From positions 434,001 through 498,000 of the forward strand of contig NZ_BBXD01000011.1 of assembly GCF_001570545.1 (NCBI RefSeq): 64,000 bases of DNA, given 5' to 3'. Made by a program: the position numbers and the translations under genes. Every line of letters starts with the position of its first letter. Within the stretch, counting starts at the first letter, position 1. The notes under the pieces were generated by a model, which was not told the DNA's origin, did no database searches, and worked only from the letters and a program-made list of their open reading frames with translations. Shown piece by piece: positions 54,699-64,000 of this stretch. Source of the stretch: Herbidospora mongoliensis (GTDB lineage: Bacteria > Actinomycetota > Actinomycetes > Streptosporangiales > Streptosporangiaceae).

Positions 54699-55301
54699 GT
54701 GCGGGAACTGCTGCTCGGAATCGGTCTCGGCCTGGGCGCCGGGGTCGCGCCGGGCGCGCTGCTCGGCCTGGTCATCACCGCGAGCCTTCGCGGGGGTTTC
54801 CCGGCCGGGCTGCGCATGGCGTGCGTGCCGCTGCTGTCGGACCTGCCCGTCGTGGTGCTCTCGATCGTGCTCGCGGGCGCGCTCCCTTCCGCCCTGCTGC
54901 GTGGTCTGTCCGTAGCCGGCGGTCTGTACGTCGTCCACCTCGGCTACGAGGCGTTCTCCAGTTCTCGCACGGCCACCCTGCCCACGCCCGGCGAGAAGGT
55001 GCCCGCCCAGATGGGCAAGGGCGTGCTGGTCAACCTGCTGAACCCGCACCCGTGGCTGTTCTGGATCACCGTGGGCGGGCCATCGGTCGTGGCGGCCTGG
55101 GAGACCGGTCTTTCAGCGGCCGCCGCTTTCCTCGCCGGCTTCTATCTCCTGCTCGTCGGCTCGAAGGTGATCCTCGCCGCGCTCGTCTCCGCGGGCAGGC
55201 ACAGGCTGAGCCCACGCGCCTACCGGCTCACCCTGGCCGCGAGCGGACTCCTGCTGGCCGGGGCGGGGGTCTGGTTGATCATCCAAGGCGTGACCGGATA
55301 G
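54699..55301 (+). CDS. LysE-family translocator
   Basis: A 200-residue inner-membrane protein with six helices in the LysE/RhtB pattern. The N-terminal GVAPGALLGLVITASLRGG motif and the LLNPHPWLFWITVGGP motif are clear. LysE proteins export amino acids or small metabolites. GTG 54699 is the start I support (VRELLLGIGLGL), 11 bp after fadB. No substrate can be inferred from the neighbours. Confidence 0.85.
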   Translation: MRELLLGIGLGLGAGVAPGALLGLVITASLRGGFPAGLRMACVPLLSDLPVVVLSIVLAGALPSALLRGLSVAGGLYVVHLGYEAFSSSRTATLPTPGEKVPAQMGKGVLVNLLNPHPWLFWITVGGPSVVAAWETGLSAAAAFLAGFYLLLVGSKVILAALVSAGRHRLSPRAYRLTLAASGLLLAGAGVWLIIQGVTG

Positions 55302-55321
55302 CCGCTGGGCAGAGTGTCGTG

Positions 55322-55981
55322 ATGTTCGATGCCGTGGACCAGATTCTCGAATGGCTGACCACCCAGAGCCCCGCCCTCGTCGCCCTCGTCATTCTCTTGT
55401 ACGTCGCCCTGGAAGGCCTGCTGCTCATCGGGGTGATCGTGCCTGGTGACCTGTCACTGATCATCGCGGGGACCACGGTCGACAGCGTCGCGGAGGGCCC
55501 GCTGGTGGTCGCGGGCGGGCTGGGCGGGGTCGCGGTGAGCGCGTTCTCCGGCCACTGGATCGGGAAGCACTTCGGCCCTCGCATCCGCGCGGGCAGGGTG
55601 GGCCGCTGGGTCGGCGACCAGAAGTGGAAGCAGGCGGAAGAGGTGCTCAACGGCAGCGGCTGGCTGATCGCGCTGACCTATTTCGTGCCGGGACTGAACG
55701 CGCTGACCCCCGTCTTGGCCGGGATCCTCGACATGCCGCGCCGCCGGTTCGGCTTCTGGGCCATGCTCGGCGGCGCGGTCTGGGTCGTCGGCTACGTCAC
55801 CATCGGCGCGGTCGCCGGGGAGGCGGCCCGCCAGAACGAGGGGCTGATCATGCCGATCGCGGCCGGGGTCGCGGTGGTCGCGGCCACGATCGGCTTCGTG
55901 ATGAAGAAGGTCCTGGCCAGACGAGACACGGACGGCCGCGGGCCGGCCGAGTCTCGCGTGGTGAATCCGGAGAAGCGCTAG
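55322..55981 (+). CDS. DedA/VTT-family membrane protein
   Basis: A 219-residue DedA-family protein, the second in the window. The signature [20 protein letters not shown] (near 25-44) and the re-entrant [24 protein letters not shown] motif are present, with about five hydrophobic segments and a charged C-terminal tail. Lipid-carrier transport is the known family role. ATG 55322 follows LysE by 20 bp. The stop overlaps the dxs stop on the opposite strand. Confidence 0.88.
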   Translation: MFDAVDQILEWLTTQSPALVALVILLYVALEGLLLIGVIVPGDLSLIIAGTTVDSVAEGPLVVAGGLGGVAVSAFSGHWIGKHFGPRIRAGRVGRWVGDQKWKQAEEVLNGSGWLIALTYFVPGLNALTPVLAGILDMPRRRFGFWAMLGGAVWVVGYVTIGAVAGEAARQNEGLIMPIAAGVAVVAATIGFVMKKVLARRDTDGRGPAESRVVNPEKR

Positions 55982-57855
55982 AAGTCGACCGCGGTCCGGC
56001 GCCGCAGCGCGTCGGACAGCTCGCCCGCCAGGTCGATCGCGGTGAGCCCCGCGTCGGCCATGATCTTCGGCCGCTTGGCGTGGTCGAGGAACTCCTGGGC
56101 CAGCCCGAAGTTCCGCACCGGCACGTCGATGTCGTGGTCGCGCAGCAGCCGCGACACGGCGTCGCCGACCGCGCCGACGCGGCCGTTGTCCTCGACCACC
56201 GCGACCAGCTTGTGGGCCGAGGCGAGCAGGGTCAGCGACTCGTCGAGCGGCTTGACCCAGCGCGGATCGACCACCGTGGCGGAGACGCCCTGGGCGGCCA
56301 GCAGCCCGGCGGCGTCGAGGCACATCTCGGCCATCGGGCCGACCGCGACGATCAGCACGTCGGGCTCGCCCTCGCCCTCGTGGAGCAACTCCATCGTGCC
56401 GACCTGGCCGACCGCCTCGACCTCTTTGACCAGGCCGCCCTTGGGGAAACGCACCACGGTCGGGCCGTCGGTGACCGCGAGCGCCTCGCCGAACAGCTCG
56501 CGCAGCCGCACCGCGTCGCGCGGCACCGCGACCTGGAGGCCCGGCACGACCTGGAGGATCGACAGGTCCCACATGCCGTTGTGGCTGGCGCCGTCGTCGC
56601 CGGTCACCCCGGCCCGGTCGAGCACCACGGTCACCGGGAGCCGGTGGAGCGCGACGTCCATCAGCAGCTGGTCGAAGGCGCGGTTGAGGAACGTCGCGTA
56701 GACGGCGACGACCGGCTTCAGGCCGCCGACGCACAGGCCCGCCGCACTGGTGAACGCGTGCTGCTCGGCGATGCCGACGTCGAAGATGCGGTCGGGGTAG
56801 AGGGCGGCGAAGTCGGCCAGGCCGGTGGGGTGGAGCATCGCGGCCGTGATGGCGACCACGTCGGGACGCTCGGCGCCGACGCGGACCATCTCGTCGCTGA
56901 ACACGTTGGTCCAGCCGAGCTGCTTGGGCCGCTCCTCGCCGGTGACGATGTCGAACGGCTGCGGCGCGTGGAAGCAGTCTTCGTCGTGGTTCTCGGCCGG
57001 CTCGTAGCCCTGGCCCTTCTTCGTCACCACGTGGACGATGACCGGGCCGCCGTAGGCCTTCGCCTTGCGCAGCGCGGCCTCCATCGCGGGCTCGTCGTGG
57101 CCGTCGATGGGGCCGACGTATTTGATGCCGAGGTCCTCGAACATGACCTGCGGGGCCAGGACGTCTTTGAGGCCCTTCTTGATGCCGTGGAGGGTGTCGT
57201 AGAGGACCGGCACGTTGCCGAAGCGGTCTTTCACGAACTCCAGGACCTGCTCGTAGCTCTGGGTCACGCGCAGCTTCGACAGATGGGTGGCCAGGCCGCC
57301 GATCGTCGGGGAGTAGGAGCGGCCGTTGTCGTTGACCACGATGACCAGCGGCAGGTCTTTGGTCAGCGCGATGTTGTTGAGGGCCTCCCAGGCCATGCCG
57401 CCGGTGAGGGCGCCGTCGCCGATGACCGCGACGACCGTGCGGTCGCTGCCGGTCAGGCGGAACGCCTTGGCGATGCCGTCGCCCCATGAAAGGGCGGTGG
57501 AGGCGTGGGAGTTCTCCACGATGTCATGGGCCGACTCGGCCCGGCTCGGGTAGCCCGACAGGCCGCCCTCCTGGCGCAGGCCGTCGAACTGGTCGGCCCG
57601 GCCGGTCAGCATCTTGTGGACGTAGGACTGGTGCCCGGTGTCCCAGACGATGCGGTCGTGGGGCGAGTCGAAGACCCGGTGGAGGGCGATGGTCAGCTCG
57701 ACCACCCCGAGGTTGGGACCGAGGTGGCCGCCGGCCTTCGAGTTCGCGACGGAGCGGACCAGCAGGTCGCGGATCTCCTCGGCGAGCCGGGGCAGCTCGC
57801 TCGCGTCGAGTGCTTTGAGGTCGGTCGGTCCGCTCAGGGACTCCAGAAGGCCCAC
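55978..57855 (-). CDS. dxs: 1-Deoxy-D-xylulose-5-phosphate synthase
   Basis: DXS condenses pyruvate and glyceraldehyde-3-phosphate in the first MEP-pathway step. This 625-residue TPP enzyme shows the TPP motif [18 protein letters not shown], the catalytic-site H in GHQSYVHK, and [18 protein letters not shown] 57855 is the start, with AAAGGA 5 nt upstream. The frame is open to 58089, but that extension is unlike DXS and overlaps the divergent protease gene. Confidence 0.96.
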   Translation of the reverse strand: MGLLESLSGPTDLKALDASELPRLAEEIRDLLVRSVANSKAGGHLGPNLGVVELTIALHRVFDSPHDRIVWDTGHQSYVHKMLTGRADQFDGLRQEGGLSGYPSRAESAHDIVENSHASTALSWGDGIAKAFRLTGSDRTVVAVIGDGALTGGMAWEALNNIALTKDLPLVIVVNDNGRSYSPTIGGLATHLSKLRVTQSYEQVLEFVKDRFGNVPVLYDTLHGIKKGLKDVLAPQVMFEDLGIKYVGPIDGHDEPAMEAALRKAKAYGGPVIVHVVTKKGQGYEPAENHDEDCFHAPQPFDIVTGEERPKQLGWTNVFSDEMVRVGAERPDVVAITAAMLHPTGLADFAALYPDRIFDVGIAEQHAFTSAAGLCVGGLKPVVAVYATFLNRAFDQLLMDVALHRLPVTVVLDRAGVTGDDGASHNGMWDLSILQVVPGLQVAVPRDAVRLRELFGEALAVTDGPTVVRFPKGGLVKEVEAVGQVGTMELLHEGEGEPDVLIVAVGPMAEMCLDAAGLLAAQGVSATVVDPRWVKPLDESLTLLASAHKLVAVVEDNGRVGAVGDAVSRLLRDHDIDVPVRNFGLAQEFLDHAKRPKIMADAGLTAIDLAGELSDALRRRTAVDF

Positions 57856-57979
57856 TGCGATTCCTTTCCCGTTCGCCGTCGAACAGTAGGAGTGTAGTTC
57901 GACAATGCCCGGCTTCCGGATCCAAGGCCTGGGGAATCCCTTTACGGGTGGTTGGCTTGTCCCGTACTCTCCTGGATTC

Positions 57980-58753
57980 GTGCGAAAAATCATCTCCTTA
58001 CTAGTCGCGGGCTTGGTCGCGCCTCTTCTGGCGCCCGGAACGGTCCACGCACGGCCTGTTCCGACCGGACTGTCCGCTCTGACGAACAACCCGATCTACA
58101 CGACCGGCAAGCTGCCGGTCCGGTCGTGTCCCGAATACGCCGAGGAGATCCCCGACTACCTGACCGCGCAGAACTACCTGCGCGAGGGCGCGCTGTGCCT
58201 GGACGCCACCTGGACGTCCTACTTCAAGAAGGCCAAGCTCCCGTTCCGCAAGCCGAGCATGGAGTTCATCCACAAGTCGACCGTCAAGACCCGCGCGTGC
58301 GGCAGCATCGACGGCTTCTGGGGTGGCGCGTACTGCCAGCAGACGCAGGGCATCGTCGTCCTGGTCGACGGCTGGATGCTCGAGTACGAGGGCACGCCTT
58401 TCCTCTTCTATGTGCTGGCGCACGAATACGGCCACCACGTCCAGCAGCGGGCCGGGATCATCAAGGCCCACGACAAGCTGACCCCCAAGGACACCAAGAA
58501 GGCCTACCGCTGGCACGCCCGCCTCGAACTGCAGGCCGACTGCCTGTCCGGGGCGTATCTGCGCAGCATCTGGGCCTCCACGGGACGCGACTCCTACGAC
58601 TGGAAGGAGTTGCTGACCTACATCAAGGAGGACATGGGGGACCCCGTGCACGGCACCGGTAAGAGCCGGGCGGCATGGACGGACAGAGGCTTCAAGGCGG
58701 GTTCGCCGAGCGCCTGCAACACCTACAAGGCCCCGGCCTCACAGGTGGCCTGA
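57980..58753 (+). CDS. Secreted neutral zinc metallopeptidase (YpfJ-like)
   Basis: A 257-residue protein with a Sec-type signal peptide ending at TVHA (about residue 23) and a YpfJ-like metallopeptidase domain. The zinc motif HEYGHH (about 149-154) supplies two His and the catalytic Glu; the third ligand is probably Glu in ELQADCLSG. Six cysteines suggest disulfides, consistent with export. GTG 57980 has no ribosome site and a TACTCT box 10 nt upstream, so the mRNA may be leaderless. A paralogue follows at 58854. Confidence 0.88.
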   Translation: MRKIISLLVAGLVAPLLAPGTVHARPVPTGLSALTNNPIYTTGKLPVRSCPEYAEEIPDYLTAQNYLREGALCLDATWTSYFKKAKLPFRKPSMEFIHKSTVKTRACGSIDGFWGGAYCQQTQGIVVLVDGWMLEYEGTPFLFYVLAHEYGHHVQQRAGIIKAHDKLTPKDTKKAYRWHARLELQADCLSGAYLRSIWASTGRDSYDWKELLTYIKEDMGDPVHGTGKSRAAWTDRGFKAGSPSACNTYKAPASQVA

Positions 58754-58763
58754 CCTGCGGTGC

Positions 58764-58790
58764 GGCGGTCATCCACGGGGGGTGACCGCC
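58764..58790 (+). terminator. Hairpin between the two metallopeptidase genes
   Basis: Arms GGCGGTCA and TGACCGCC (9 bp with the flanking C-G) enclose an 11-base loop, 11 nt after the first peptidase stop. It is followed by GTAAATA, not a T-run, so its strength is uncertain. Confidence 0.55.
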
Positions 58791-58853
58791 GTAAATATCC
58801 GTATTTACCCGACTTTACTCGTTCATAAGACCTGGTTTATGGTCTTCCACACC

Positions 58854-59705
58854 ATGCGAATTCCCCTGATCGCACTGGCCTCCGGCGTGCTCTCCGTCCT
58901 CGTCGTGACGGGCTCCGCCGCCCAGGCCACCTCCTCTCCCCCGCCCCTGGCCGCCGCCCCGTCCGGTCTGGCCGCCCCGGCCCCACCGGCCGCGCCGGCC
59001 GCCGCCGCGCAGCGCGGGTTCCCCACGGTGCTGACGAAGAACAGGCTCTACCGTTCGGGCGCCGTCGACTCGTTCACCTGCTCCCCCGGCGAGCCACGCG
59101 CGGGCAGCGCGAACTCGCTGAAGACGTACCTGCTGAAGGTCGCGCGGTGCGTGAACCTGATGTACGCCCGGCAGTTCAAGGCGGCCGGGATGAGCTACCG
59201 GGTGCCGAAGATCGTGATCCGCGCCACCGGCGCCAGGACGCCGTGCGGCAAGCTCACCAACACCTACACGGCGCACTACTGCACCGCCTCGCAGACCATC
59301 TACCAGATCCTGCCGAAGTCCACGATCCGCAACCCGTGGGGCCTGACGCTGGCCAAGACGATGGCCCACGAGATCGGCCACCACGCGCAGCAGCGGGCCG
59401 GGATCGTCCCGGCGTTCAACCAGCTCTACGCGCAGGCGCGCACCAAGACCGCCCGCAACTACCTGAACCACCGGGTCGAGCAGCAGGCCGAATGCATGGC
59501 CGGGGTCTTCCTCGGGTCGGTGCAGGAGAGCCTGCCGGTCGTGTTCGAGGAGTGGGACCAGGTCGTCGACTGGGCCGCCAAGCACGCCACGGACACCGTC
59601 CACGGCAAGGGCCGCAACCAGGCCTTCTGGCTCGAGCGCGGCTACGATTCGCAGTCGTTCGCCTCGTGCAACACGTGGTCGGCGCCCAACGCCAGGGTCG
59701 CCTGA
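58854..59705 (+). CDS. Secreted neutral zinc metallopeptidase, second copy
   Basis: A 283-residue paralogue of the gene at 57980. It has a signal peptide (ends near GSAAQA) and an Ala/Pro-rich linker, then the same domain with HEIGHH for zinc and RVEQQAECMAG for the third ligand. The C-terminal end (SFASCNTWSAPNARVA) closely resembles that of the first copy ([14 protein letters not shown]). ATG 58854 is preferred; ATG 58839 is possible. No ribosome site is seen. Function is unknown. Confidence 0.87.
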   Translation: MRIPLIALASGVLSVLVVTGSAAQATSSPPPLAAAPSGLAAPAPPAAPAAAAQRGFPTVLTKNRLYRSGAVDSFTCSPGEPRAGSANSLKTYLLKVARCVNLMYARQFKAAGMSYRVPKIVIRATGARTPCGKLTNTYTAHYCTASQTIYQILPKSTIRNPWGLTLAKTMAHEIGHHAQQRAGIVPAFNQLYAQARTKTARNYLNHRVEQQAECMAGVFLGSVQESLPVVFEEWDQVVDWAAKHATDTVHGKGRNQAFWLERGYDSQSFASCNTWSAPNARVA

Positions 59706-59756
59706 CCCTCCCGTCGCGGACGATCCGGTACGGGAGCGGTTGTCTATCCTGAGGGG

Positions 59757-60239
59757 ATGGCGCCCTCCCGTACCGAACCGGATCTGTCGTTCCTGCTCGA
59801 CCACACCAGCCATGTGCTGCGCACCCGGATGGCGGCGGCGCTGGCCGAGATCGGGCTGACCGCGCGGATGCACTGCGTGCTGGTGCACGCCCTGGAAGAG
59901 GAGCGCACCCAGATCCAGCTCGCCGAGATCGGCGACATGGACAAGACCACGATGGTGGTCACGGTCGACGCCCTGGAGCAGGAGGGCCTGGCCGAACGAC
60001 GGCCGTCGAGCACCGACCGCCGGGCCCGGATCATCGCGGTGACCGAGCGGGGCGCCGAGGTCGCCGCCCAGAGTCAGCGCATCGCCGACCGCGTCCACCG
60101 CGAGGTCCTCGACGCCCTTCCCGCCGACGGGGCCAAGACCCTGGTCCGCCTGCTGACTCACCTGACAGAAGGTCATCTGGCCACCCCCGTCGAAGCGCCC
60201 CAGGGCGCGCGGCGGGCCCGGCAGCGCGTCGCCCGATAA
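59757..60239 (+). CDS. MarR-family transcriptional regulator
   Basis: A 160-residue MarR protein. The winged helix (LAEIGDMDKTTMVVTVDALEQEGLAERRPSSTDRRAR) is complete, flanked by dimerisation helices. GAGGGG lies just before the ATG. It is 61 bp upstream of, and likely represses, the MFS exporter, a common arrangement for drug- or phenol-responsive pairs. Confidence 0.93.
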   Translation: MAPSRTEPDLSFLLDHTSHVLRTRMAAALAEIGLTARMHCVLVHALEEERTQIQLAEIGDMDKTTMVVTVDALEQEGLAERRPSSTDRRARIIAVTERGAEVAAQSQRIADRVHREVLDALPADGAKTLVRLLTHLTEGHLATPVEAPQGARRARQRVAR

Positions 60240-60300
60240 TCGTCTACAACAAAACTATCTGCTACGGTCGTTTCTGTTCCCCCATGAACAGGAGACGACC

Positions 60301-61722
60301 ATGTCCCGTTGGCTCGCATTGGCGGTGCTGTCCGCCGCCATGCTGATGACGATCCTCGACGGCAGCATCGTGACCGTGGCGCTGCCCGCCATCCAGCACG
60401 ACCTCGGCTTCTCCTCGGCCGACCTGAGCTGGACCGTCAACGCCTACCTGATCCCCTTCGGCGGGTTGCTGCTGCTGTCCGGGCGGCTGGGCGACCTGAT
60501 CGGCCGCAAACGCGTGTTCCTGGCCGGCAACGTCGTGTTCGTCGCGGCGTCCCTGCTCGCCGGGCTGGCCGACAGCCCGGGTCTGCTGATCGCCGCCCGG
60601 TTCCTGCAGGGCGCCGGCAGCGCGCTGGCCTCGTCGGTCGTGCTGGGCATCCTGGTGACGATGTTCACCGAGCCCGCCGAGCGGGCCAGGGCCATCGGCG
60701 TGTTCAGTTTCACCGGCGCGGCCGGGGCCTCCATCGGGCAGGTGGTCGGCGGCGTGCTCACCGACGCCCTCGACTGGCACTGGATCTTCTTCATCAACGT
60801 GCCGATCGGGCTGGCCACGATCCTGCTCGCGATCCGGGTGCTGCCGTCGGAACGCGGGGCCGGACTGGCCGCCGGGGCCGACGTCGCCGGCGCGGTCCTG
60901 GTCACCGGCGGCCTGATGCTGGGCGTCTACACCGTGGTCGGGATCGAGCAGCGCGGCGGCGGGCAGAGCCTCGTGTCCGGCGCCGTGGCGCTCCTGCTGC
61001 TGGCCGGGTTCTTCCTGCGGCAGGCGACCGCGCGCACCCCGCTGATGCCGCTGCGCGTGTTCCGGTCCCGCAACGTGTCGGGCGCCAACGTGGTGCAGAT
61101 CCTGGCGCTGGCGGCGATGTTCGCCTTCCAGATCCTGGTCGCCCTGTACATGCAGCGGGTGCTCGGATACGGCGCGCTCGCCACCGGGCTGGCCATGCTG
61201 CCCGCCGCCGTCGCCATCGGCGGGGTGTCGCTGTTCGTCTCGGCCCGGCTCAACAACCGGTTCGGGGCCCGGACGGTGCTGCTCGCGGGGCTGGTGCTGC
61301 TGGCGGCCGCGATGGGATGGCTGACCCGCGTGCCGGTCGAGGCGGACTATGTCACCGACCTGCTGCCGGTGATGCTGCTGATCGCCGGTGGCGGACTGGT
61401 GCTGCCCGCGCTGACGAACCTCGGCATGTCGGACGCCGGGGAGGACGACGCCGGACTGGCCTCGGGCCTGTTCAACACCACGCAGCAGATCGGCATGGCC
61501 CTCGGTGTGGCGGTGCTGTCGACGCTGGCGGCGGGGCGGGCGGGGAGCCTGCTCGGGGCGGGTACGCCGGAACCGGTCGCGCTGACCGAGGGATTTCGGC
61601 TGGCGTTCACCGTCGCGGCGGGGCTGCTCGTGGTGGCCTTCGTCGTGGCCTTCACGGTGCTGCGCCCGGCTAGCCACTCATCCGCGCGAGGACCTCGAGC
61701 GGGTCGGCGAGTACCTTCGTGA
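60301..61722 (+). CDS. MFS transporter, DHA2 (EmrB/QacA-like) family
   Basis: A 473-residue exporter with about 14 membrane helices. Motif D1-like LDGSIVTVALPAIQHDL near the start and motif A GRLGDLIGRKRVF are visible, as is the antiporter motif region GAAGASIGQVVGGVL. It probably exports small toxic molecules by proton exchange. CAGGAG precedes the ATG. It is likely controlled by the adjacent MarR protein. Its last 53 bp overlap the convergent ROK gene. Confidence 0.93.
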   Translation: MSRWLALAVLSAAMLMTILDGSIVTVALPAIQHDLGFSSADLSWTVNAYLIPFGGLLLLSGRLGDLIGRKRVFLAGNVVFVAASLLAGLADSPGLLIAARFLQGAGSALASSVVLGILVTMFTEPAERARAIGVFSFTGAAGASIGQVVGGVLTDALDWHWIFFINVPIGLATILLAIRVLPSERGAGLAAGADVAGAVLVTGGLMLGVYTVVGIEQRGGGQSLVSGAVALLLLAGFFLRQATARTPLMPLRVFRSRNVSGANVVQILALAAMFAFQILVALYMQRVLGYGALATGLAMLPAAVAIGGVSLFVSARLNNRFGARTVLLAGLVLLAAAMGWLTRVPVEADYVTDLLPVMLLIAGGGLVLPALTNLGMSDAGEDDAGLASGLFNTTQQIGMALGVAVLSTLAAGRAGSLLGAGTPEPVALTEGFRLAFTVAAGLLVVAFVVAFTVLRPASHSSARGPRAGRRVPS

Positions 61723-62890
61723 AGGCGAGTTCGGCGGCCCCCACCAGCGTCGCGTCGTCGCCCAGTTCCGAGGTCCGCAGCCGCAGCGTCTCCCGCAGCG
61801 CGGGATGGGTGGCCAGGTTGAGGCGGCTGCGGACCTGCGCGGCCGAGCCGAGGTAGATCTCGCGCAGCGTGCCGCCGAAGATGACGACCTCGGGGTTGAA
61901 GACGTTGACCAGGTTGGAGACGCCGATGCCCAGCCAGTCGCCCACCCGGTGGAGCGCGTCCTGCGCGATTATGTCGCCGCGGTCGGCCGCCTCGACGACC
62001 GCGTGGATGCCGTCGCGGCCGCGCCCGGCCGCCAGGCGGTGGATGCCGGAGCGGCTGGCCAGTTCGAGCAGCGCCCGTTCCCCCACCTCGGCCTCCAGGC
62101 AGCCGTGGGAGCCGCAGCCGCAGGCCCGGCCGCCGGGGTTGACGATCATGTGGCCGACCTCGCCGCCGTAACCGGCCGCACCGCCGAGGAGCTGGCCGTT
62201 GACCACGATGCCGCCGCCGATGCCGACGTCGCCGTGCAGGTAGACGATGTCACGGCAGCCCGCGCCGGTGCCGCGTGTGTGTTCGGCGAGAGCGCCCAGG
62301 TTGGCGTCGTTGCCGACGGTGACCGGCAGGCCGAGCGCCAGGCGCTTGGACAGCTCCTCGCCGAACGGGCCGTCTTCCATCTCCAGGTTCGGGCTGAACC
62401 GGACGACGCCGTCGGCCTTGCGCACCGCGCCGCAGAACGCCGCGGCCGCGCCGACGCAGACGGTGTCGGCTCTGGTCTTGCGGTGCATCTGGCGGGCGAA
62501 CCCGGCCAGGGTGGCCACCGACTCGTTGAGGTCGAAGGCGCCGCGCGGGCGCACCGCCCAGCGGCGGTCGAGGATGACCCCGCCCAAACCGATGCGGGCG
62601 GCGACCAGCCGGTCGACACCCACGTCGAAGGCGAGCACGTAGACCCGCGAGGACTCGGGCCGGACCACCAGTGACGGGCGCCCGGCCCGGCCGGTCTCTC
62701 TGGGCAGTTCCTCGCGCACCAGACCGGCCGCGGTGAGGTCGGCCGTCAGCGCCATGATGGTGCTGCGGTTCAGCCCCATGCGGCTGGTCAGTTCGGCACG
62801 CGAGGTGGGACCACCGAGATGGACGTGTCGCAGCAGGGTCCCGAGGTTGTGCCTGCGGATCTCCTCCTGGGAGGGACCTGCGCGCAGCAT
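61670..62890 (-). CDS. ROK-family transcriptional regulator
   Basis: A 406-residue NagC/XylR-type regulator. An N-terminal winged helix (about 20-75: TSRAELTSRMGLNRSTIMALTADL) precedes the ROK sugar-kinase-like domain. The zinc site CGCGSHGCLEAE and the ATP/sugar motifs GIGGGIVVNGQL and GGEVGHM are present. ATG 62890 is chosen (AGGCAGGA upstream); the longer frame to 63007 is not family-like. It lies beside a sugar ABC permease, which it probably controls. Confidence 0.9.
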   Translation of the reverse strand: MLRAGPSQEEIRRHNLGTLLRHVHLGGPTSRAELTSRMGLNRSTIMALTADLTAAGLVREELPRETGRAGRPSLVVRPESSRVYVLAFDVGVDRLVAARIGLGGVILDRRWAVRPRGAFDLNESVATLAGFARQMHRKTRADTVCVGAAAAFCGAVRKADGVVRFSPNLEMEDGPFGEELSKRLALGLPVTVGNDANLGALAEHTRGTGAGCRDIVYLHGDVGIGGGIVVNGQLLGGAAGYGGEVGHMIVNPGGRACGCGSHGCLEAEVGERALLELASRSGIHRLAAGRGRDGIHAVVEAADRGDIIAQDALHRVGDWLGIGVSNLVNVFNPEVVIFGGTLREIYLGSAAQVRSRLNLATHPALRETLRLRTSELGDDATLVGAAELAFTKVLADPLEVLARMSG

Positions 62891-62933
62891 GCGTCCTGCC
62901 TCTGGTGCCGGGGGGTCGTCGTTCGCGCCCACC

Positions 62934-64000
62934 CTATCGGCGGCCGGATGCCGACGCCCGCTTGCGGGAAAGGGCGTCCACGCCGGCCGCGAGCAGCAGC
63001 ACCGCACCGGTGACCACGAACTTCACGCTGGAGCTGTAGCCCATCAGACCCATGCCGTTGATGACGACCGCGACGACCGCGCCGCCGAGGATCGCGTCGA
63101 GGGCCCGGCCCTTGCCGCCGAACAGCGACGTGCCGCCGATGACCGCGGCCCCGACCGCGAACAGCAGCACGTTGCTGCCGCCCGTGTTGGGGTCGACCGA
63201 GTTGGCCCGGGAGGCCGCCACGATGCCGCCGATGGACGCCATGAAGGAACAGATGACGAACGCGGAGATCTTGATCCGGTCGACGTTGATGCCGGCCCGG
63301 CGGGCCGCCTCGGCGTTGCCGCCGACGGCGTAGATGTGCCGCCCGAAGCGGGTGCGGCGCAGCACGAACGTCCAGACCAGCAGCAGCACCAGGATGATGG
63401 GCACCACGACCGGCACGCCCGTCAGGGAGATGACGCCGGGGTTGCGGCTGCGCTCCAGGTTCAGCACGTAGACCGCGAAGCCCGCGGCGACCGCGAGGGC
63501 GCCGACGCGGACGGCGACCAGCGACAGCGGGTCGGTGACCAGGCCGCGGGCCGCCCTGCGGCGGTTGTTGGCCAGCTGGAGCCCGGCGTAGCCGAGCACA
63601 CCGACGACCACGAGCGCCCAGCCGAGCCACGGGTACATGTTCTCGTTGGCGACGGCCAGGATGACCGAGTCGCGGATCGAGATGTTGGTGCCCTCGTCGA
63701 GCAGGATCAGCACGACGCCCTGGAAGGCCAGGAACGCCGCCAGCGTCACCACGAACGACGGGATGCCCAGCTTGGCGACCAGCCAGCCGATGATCAGGCC
63801 GATCACCACGCCGATGACCATGGCGGCCAGCACGGCGGCGTACCAGGGCCAGCCCTCGTTGGTGAGGGTCACGCCCAGCACGGCCGCGCAGACCCCTGAG
63901 GCGAAGCCCGCCGACAGGTCGATCTCGCCCAGCAGCAGGACGAACACCAGGCCCATCGCGATGATGGTGACGCCCGCGCCCTGGGTGAAGAGGTTGGCGA
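62934..64000 (-). CDS. Sugar ABC transporter permease (XylH/RbsC-like), 5' end cut by the window
   Basis: At least 355 residues of a BPD_transp_2-type permease for xylose, ribose or a related sugar. The N-terminal part runs off the window: the codons before MGLVFVLLLGEIDLS read NLFTQGAGVTIIA, which is family-like, so the true start lies beyond 64000. The EAA-like loop is AEAARRAGINVDRIKISAFV. About ten membrane segments are visible. It lies 43 bp upstream of the ROK regulator on the same strand. Confidence 0.9.
   Translation of the reverse strand, partial: ANLFTQGAGVTIIAMGLVFVLLLGEIDLSAGFASGVCAAVLGVTLTNEGWPWYAAVLAAMVIGVVIGLIIGWLVAKLGIPSFVVTLAAFLAFQGVVLILLDEGTNISIRDSVILAVANENMYPWLGWALVVVGVLGYAGLQLANNRRRAARGLVTDPLSLVAVRVGALAVAAGFAVYVLNLERSRNPGVISLTGVPVVVPIILVLLLVWTFVLRRTRFGRHIYAVGGNAEAARRAGINVDRIKISAFVICSFMASIGGIVAASRANSVDPNTGGSNVLLFAVGAAVIGGTSLFGGKGRALDAILGGAVVAVVINGMGLMGYSSSVKFVVTGAVLLLAAGVDALSRKRASASGRR

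Noticed and set aside
57856-58089. N-terminal extension of DXS by 78 residues
   Set aside because: Not family-like, overlaps the divergent peptidase gene, and GTG 57855 has a ribosome site and gives the normal length.
62891-63007. N-terminal extension of the ROK regulator
   Set aside because: Cys/Arg/Pro-rich and unlike ROK proteins; ATG 62890 has a clear ribosome site and reaches the winged helix at the usual distance.

Overview
The window comes from a high-GC actinomycete. It has a WhiB regulator, the coproporphyrin branch of haem synthesis (HemE, HemY, ChdC), a mycothiol-type isomerase fold, actinobacterial DUF3000 and DUF4349 genes, LigC-type repair genes, an IdeR-like iron box and many GTG starts. 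A filamentous, Streptosporangiales-like or Streptomyces-like organism is my inference. No rRNA, tRNA, CRISPR array, transposase or integrase is visible. Almost everything reads as chromosomal, and the most accessory-looking part is 45.7-51.4 kb.

Layout. 0.1-1.5 kb: an iron-box-controlled sucrase/ferredoxin-like protein and a WhiB regulator. 1.5-8.3 kb (minus): cytochrome bd oxidase (cydAB), a phosphoribosyltransferase, rsgA, glyA behind a ZTP riboswitch, and a YihY membrane protein. 8.3-11.9 kb (plus): assimilatory sulfur operon (leader peptide, sirA, 50-aa zinc ribbon, cysH, sirohydrochlorin chelatase). 11.9-17.7 kb: two ECF sigma factors, each translationally coupled to a partner, plus DUF1707, DedA and ankyrin/HEAT proteins. 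17.7-24.3 kb: aidB, then a guanidine-I riboswitch heading a guanidine-hydrolase-like gene and an ABC transporter, then OsmC. 24.4-30.3 kb: LigC-type ligase, RibD-like reductase, glgX and a LigD-type polymerase. 30.4-39.3 kb: msrB, chdC, hemY, hemE, DUF3000, RNase D and several small or membrane proteins. 39.3-45.7 kb: a GH13 alpha-glucosidase and an oxidative sugar-catabolism cluster under a LacI regulator with matching operators at both ends. 45.7-51.4 kb: a divergent pair encoding a TPR protein and a 1035-residue CHAT protease-NTPase-TPR protein, plus two small minus-strand genes. 51.5-57.9 kb: fadA-fadB, LysE and DedA proteins, dxs. 58-59.7 kb: two tandem secreted zinc metallopeptidases. 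59.8-64 kb: MarR-MFS pair, ROK regulator and a truncated sugar ABC permease.

How genes work together. Three cis-regulatory RNAs or leaders sit directly before the genes whose chemistry they should sense: ZTP before glyA, guanidine before the guanidinase/transporter operon, and a leader peptide before sulfite reductase. HemE, HemY and ChdC are consecutive-pathway enzymes lying within 5.5 kb. The CHAT-NTPase-TPR protein and its divergent TPR partner look like a sensor/effector conflict or cell-death module and are the best candidate for an undescribed system. The guanidine operon, with an unrecognised extra ORF and no adjacent nickel chaperones, is the second.
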